Below are positions 60,237 through 64,000 of a stretch of DNA of 64,000 nucleotides, one piece after another (the first letter of the stretch is position 1; every line of letters begins with the position of its first letter). Position numbers and translations under genes: made by a program. The notes beneath the pieces are model-generated. The model saw nothing but the letters and a program-made list of their open reading frames with translations, did no database searches and was not told where the DNA came from. The stretch comes from Mastigias papua (Eukaryota > Cnidaria > Scyphozoa > Rhizostomeae > Mastigiidae): the NCBI GenBank assembly GCA_964019165.1, contig OZ025270.1:18389690-18453689 (forward strand), written 5' to 3'.

Positions 60237-62261
60237 TAGACGATTGTTCTTTGTTAGTTTTTCCATGTTGTATTCACAGGGTTCTCCTGTAAATTTAGAC
60301 ATAGTGAGTGTTTGATTACATCATATTTATTCATCTCATCAACTGTTCATTGTTGATGCCAACGATTTTACTCTCTTCCTTAATTGAGGCGGGTCTCTTT
60401 TGGAATTTGTGTAAGTAACCCCGAGGCTTCTTTAACCACATCGAATATAATCTGTGCTTTAAATGGTACTTGCAATGTCTGATTTGAATAAACATATGTA
60501 AGGCACAGGCATTCACAATATCAGGCTAATAATTGCCGAGTGATCTTCGTTTAATACCTTAACGAACAAAATCGCTTTCGTAAGTATGCCGTGTCCCTTG
60601 ACGCCGTAGACGAAAGCCCATTGTCTTCCATGGTCGGAAGTTTAATGTAAATAACGAGATAAACTCTGTAATCCGATGAAATTGTCGGTTGATTTGTTTT
60701 CTCTATTTGGATGTGCTCTGTAAGGGTTTAAATTTCTTTTGTAGATACTTTCCCCGACCAGCACGTATCCTTAAATGCATTACCTTCCTTAAAAGGACTT
60801 TGCAGACAAAAGCAGATGCCTTTTTAGATTTATTCGACTACTCCTTAATAGAATGGGACGTCAGCGTTTGATTTATTTTTGTCATAAGAGAATTCAATTG
60901 ACAAGCAGCTGTTTTTTATTGGCATTGCTGGCGAAATTGCTAGTCGTATAGTAGTCAAAATTTCCCTTATTAAGTTGCAAAGGTACTGTTTATGGTTTGT
61001 CAAGAAACAGACCAATAAGAATTCGTTTAATGATTGGGTGATTTTATCTTCTTTTGTTTACGGTGGACGATCATTGGTTATTTGTTATTGATCAACAGAA
61101 TAGCTTCAATCAATGTATTTGATGCAGGCCCGCCTATTTTGTCACAAAATGTAAGGTACTGACAAGAAGATTTGTTTGTGGCCGAACTTAATAGCAAAGC
61201 AGGGCCCATTGCACGACACCATTTGGGTTCAATATACGTTAGATTGCGAAAAACGATAAGTTCATTTGTGTTATTATCTAGACATAACATGGTTAGTTAG
61301 AACTTATCTGGTCGTTGAAGATGACTGATCTAATACTTGGATAATCATTTAATTGCTCCCTAGATTAAGTTTAATGATATATGACGGTGTCTATGAATCA
61401 AATCTTTGCTTATCGCGATTTAATTAAGTTTACCAAACAAAAGTGCACCAACGATAATGTTTGTGCATAGGCCTTGTCTTCTTTGTTAACAATATTGAAA
61501 CGACAGGCCTAACAGACCTACAGGTCACATTCCTATCAATTTCTGATTAGCCTTTGCGCAAGAAGATACCATCCAACCTTTAAAGTTGTGAATTGTTTTC
61601 ACAGTATCAAGACAGAATTTCCACATCGTAGAGAAAAACAAATATTGTTACAGGCCTTCTCTTCGGCTTTGCGCTCTTGAAATCGGTCCTTTTTACTTTT
61701 ACCCGCGAGGATCACTGAGTTGGATTGCATGGTTAAAACGCGGAATATGACAGTAGGGAGTAGAGGTGGTGGTCAAAGGATTTGGGTAGAAGTGATGGAT
61801 TGTTTGTTTCAAGGGAAAGACAGAATTGCTACTTATTTGCTTTGTGTGAAGGGAGATAATTAGAGCGGAAGTAGGCTGGAGCATCGTATAGCGGCTTTAA
61901 TTGTGTATAGAGTATTGACATATCCGCTTGACATGAATACAGTGATCAGCTTATGGATAATGAAATAAAGCTTAAAAGCATGGCGGAATGGGTGAAAGGG
62001 CCATACAACGGTTGTAACTCACATGTCAGTCGTGATCAGTGGTCTACTCATGAGGCAACGGGCAAATAAGGAACATCAACGAATGTGTTGCTCTGCTGTA
62101 AGATAGTATACAGAACGGTGGTAATAGATCGATTGTTGCAAAGTGTCTGGGAATATCCTCTGTATATTTGTTTAACGAAAAAAGAACTATCAAAAAGAAA
62201 GCCATTACACAACAGTAAAAGTTGAGAAAACAAACTGGTTCCAAAGGTCTACTTCAGCATC
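60237..62261. other. Intergenic sequence, no gene recognised
   Basis: No recognisable domain or exon chain. A short open block with a preceding acceptor (tttgtag at 60738-60744, to TGA 60869-60871) exists but its translation has no family signature. Confidence 0.35.
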
Positions 62262-62352
62262 ATGATCTATCAAGGACATTCACTGTTCATTTGGATAAAC
62301 GTTTTGATTTTTTGTCGGCTTTCAGTTGAGTCATCGCCTGGATCAAAAAATG
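62262..62352 (+). CDS. Possible first exon encoding a signal peptide (low confidence)
   Basis: An ATG at 62262 opens 30 codons: a hydrophobic run (LFIWINVLIFCRL, about 8-20), then a small polar stretch SVESSPGSKN. It ends at a G/GTATGC donor in phase 1. A signal peptide followed by a phase-1 intron is a common start for secreted or membrane proteins. No matching downstream exon was found before the window ends, so this is only a candidate. Confidence 0.28.
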
Positions 62353-64000
62353 GTATGCCACTACTAGTATATCCATTTTCGCTCATGTTTTTTACATGCT
62401 CTCTTTTGCCATGTAGGTCATTCTATTTTGGAACTAAGTGCCTCTTAGAAACTGTTGTTTGACGGGATAGATTATAAGAGTTTGGAACCTTTTTCGCCAC
62501 CCAAAAGGCAAATATTGGTTGTCATCTTTGTAAGCCCCGCCCGAAGATTAAACTTCCAGGAAAGCCTTGTTATTCTATCTCCCTTTTAAATTTCTGTTTT
62601 TCGTACCATCCAAAAGCATGTTTCATTGTGCTTGAAACTCTATAAAGGTAACATGTTCGAACAAGGTGCTTTACGAACTTACCCACGTACTTTGCACGCT
62701 CCATTCTTGAGGTAATTAGATGTTTTACTGCACATTACAATATGCGAGGAAGGATTTATATATATAGAATTATGGTTGTTAGATTAGGGAATGATATATT
62801 GTACAATTGATCAAACGCAATATATTTCACGCAAAAGGTATAAGCCAGTATGGGTCGTCGATAATCCTAATGAGGAATTTGCTTAAGAGAATGTTAAGTG
62901 CTTTGATCCTAAGGTGTGTATGATAATGGTGAAGAACCCCAGGGATCTAATCTGATGCGACATTTCTATCATATCTAAGGTTATCAACGTTGCATAGTTG
63001 TTTTCCATTTGCCAGGAAGTTCATGCGATGCACATGTGATTTTTATATGAGAATCAAATCCACACAGGATTTCTGGTCACTTATCATACCACGCACGAAA
63101 ATCTGACAGGAAACTCTGCCCTCTTGGTAATGAACGACAACTTTAATTTAAAGGCAGTTCCACGTTATTTCTAATGTCCATTGAAATTGTTTAATCTCGC
63201 CAAAGGGTTTGAACATAATTGTTTTAGAATGTGATCTTTTGCTCCTCCTCATCGACTGTAAAATAAGTAAAATACAAGGAAATTGTTAAAAGGAGAAAGC
63301 GACGACGACTGAACTAGGAGAGAACTTTTGTGACTCTAGTGCCCTGATCTTATTTGTGTTGTTGTTGTTTGGCCTGCATAATCTCTACTAAATCCTGCTT
63401 CATCCTTCCCAAACCAATCAGGAACTCTGAAGATCAAGGAAATTTCGTTTGTATAAATCTAATGAATATCTTTGGTATCAGTGGTTCACATTTTCATTCA
63501 AATCCATAACTAATCATTTTTATCTCATTTCGTCAATGAAATGTCTCCATCAAATGTCATTAAGACCTCAAATCAGCCAACTGTAACAATTGACTTCCTC
63601 AAGTTTTATCTAAATGCTTTAAATTAATATCTATAATCTTTTTTCGTTTTATTGGCCTTTCTTGCATTTACAACTTTAATAACTTTTGCTTAGACGTCCA
63701 GGTCAAATCAAATTCCATCGAGCTGATTTGTTTCGAGGCCAGAAATGAAGTCCATCACATTCTTAAATATCAAAATAATTATCAATATTTATGATAAATC
63801 TTATCAAATAATCACTAAAGGAACATATTGATGCGTACCCTTTTGCTCAATGTATGATCTAATTTCTCTATATCCTTGAATTGTCCCCCCCTAGAAAGAC
63901 CCCCTAATGTGTCTCCCAGTCTAAATAGACTGTTCTTTTTATGTTATGGATAAAAAGAGTTTGAAAATAAATGCTTTATGTGGGATGCATCAGATACCTT
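62353..64000. other. Right end of the window, no gene recognised
   Basis: AT-rich non-coding-looking sequence. If the candidate signal-peptide exon is real, this is its first intron. Confidence 0.35.

Overview
The window is nuclear DNA from an animal. It is AT-rich, its genes are cut into many exons by ordinary GT..AG introns, and it holds decayed LINE fragments and many short terminal-inverted-repeat (TIR) elements. Seven multi-domain genes can be read, six of them complete, at roughly 8 kb per gene. That density and the set of families (a collagen-TNF ligand, a K2P channel, a scramblase, POLE, a FLASH-like protein, DPP7, WRAP53) suggest a compact invertebrate metazoan genome, for example a cnidarian, sponge or tunicate. 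I cannot fix the phylum from sequence alone. No prokaryotic, viral or CRISPR feature was seen.

Layout. 1-6769 (minus): the N-terminal 418 codons of DNA polymerase epsilon catalytic subunit (POLE), 15 exons, running off the left edge. 6770-6995: a short divergent promoter with a consensus E2F site. 6996-7568 (plus): a short protein resembling the N-terminus of FLASH/CASP8AP2. 7569-13360: gene-poor DNA with three TIR elements. 13361-14939 (plus): a two-exon two-pore-domain potassium channel. 14940-21819: repeat-rich DNA with four TIR elements, one of them a Harbinger-like element with its own Myb/SANT-like ORF. 21820-26520 (plus): a phospholipid scramblase, 8 exons. 28623-37433 (plus): a type II membrane collagen-TNF ligand, 10 exons, with a second in-phase terminal exon at 39272-39508. 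40563-46914 (plus): a secreted/lysosomal S28 serine peptidase (DPP7/DPP2), 12 exons. 49268-57891 (plus): WRAP53/TCAB1, 10 exons, with LINE remains in its introns. 57892-64000: no recognised gene, one TIR element and at most two candidate exons.

How the genes relate. POLE and the FLASH-like gene are head-to-head, with start codons 226 bp apart and an E2F site between them. This suggests shared S-phase control of replication and histone-mRNA processing. The other genes are independent, mostly head-to-tail on the plus strand, and show no sign of an operon.

The most unusual point is the TNF gene. Two alternative last exons, about 1.8 kb apart and both entered in phase 0, each encode a complete but different C-terminal half of the TNF homology domain. 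One gene may therefore make two ligands that share membrane anchor, collagen stalk and N-terminal strands but differ in receptor-facing surface. The same gene also carries a recent tandem duplication of a collagen exon.

All exon boundaries were read by eye from splice consensus, reading phase and family similarity recalled from memory. No alignment or search was run.
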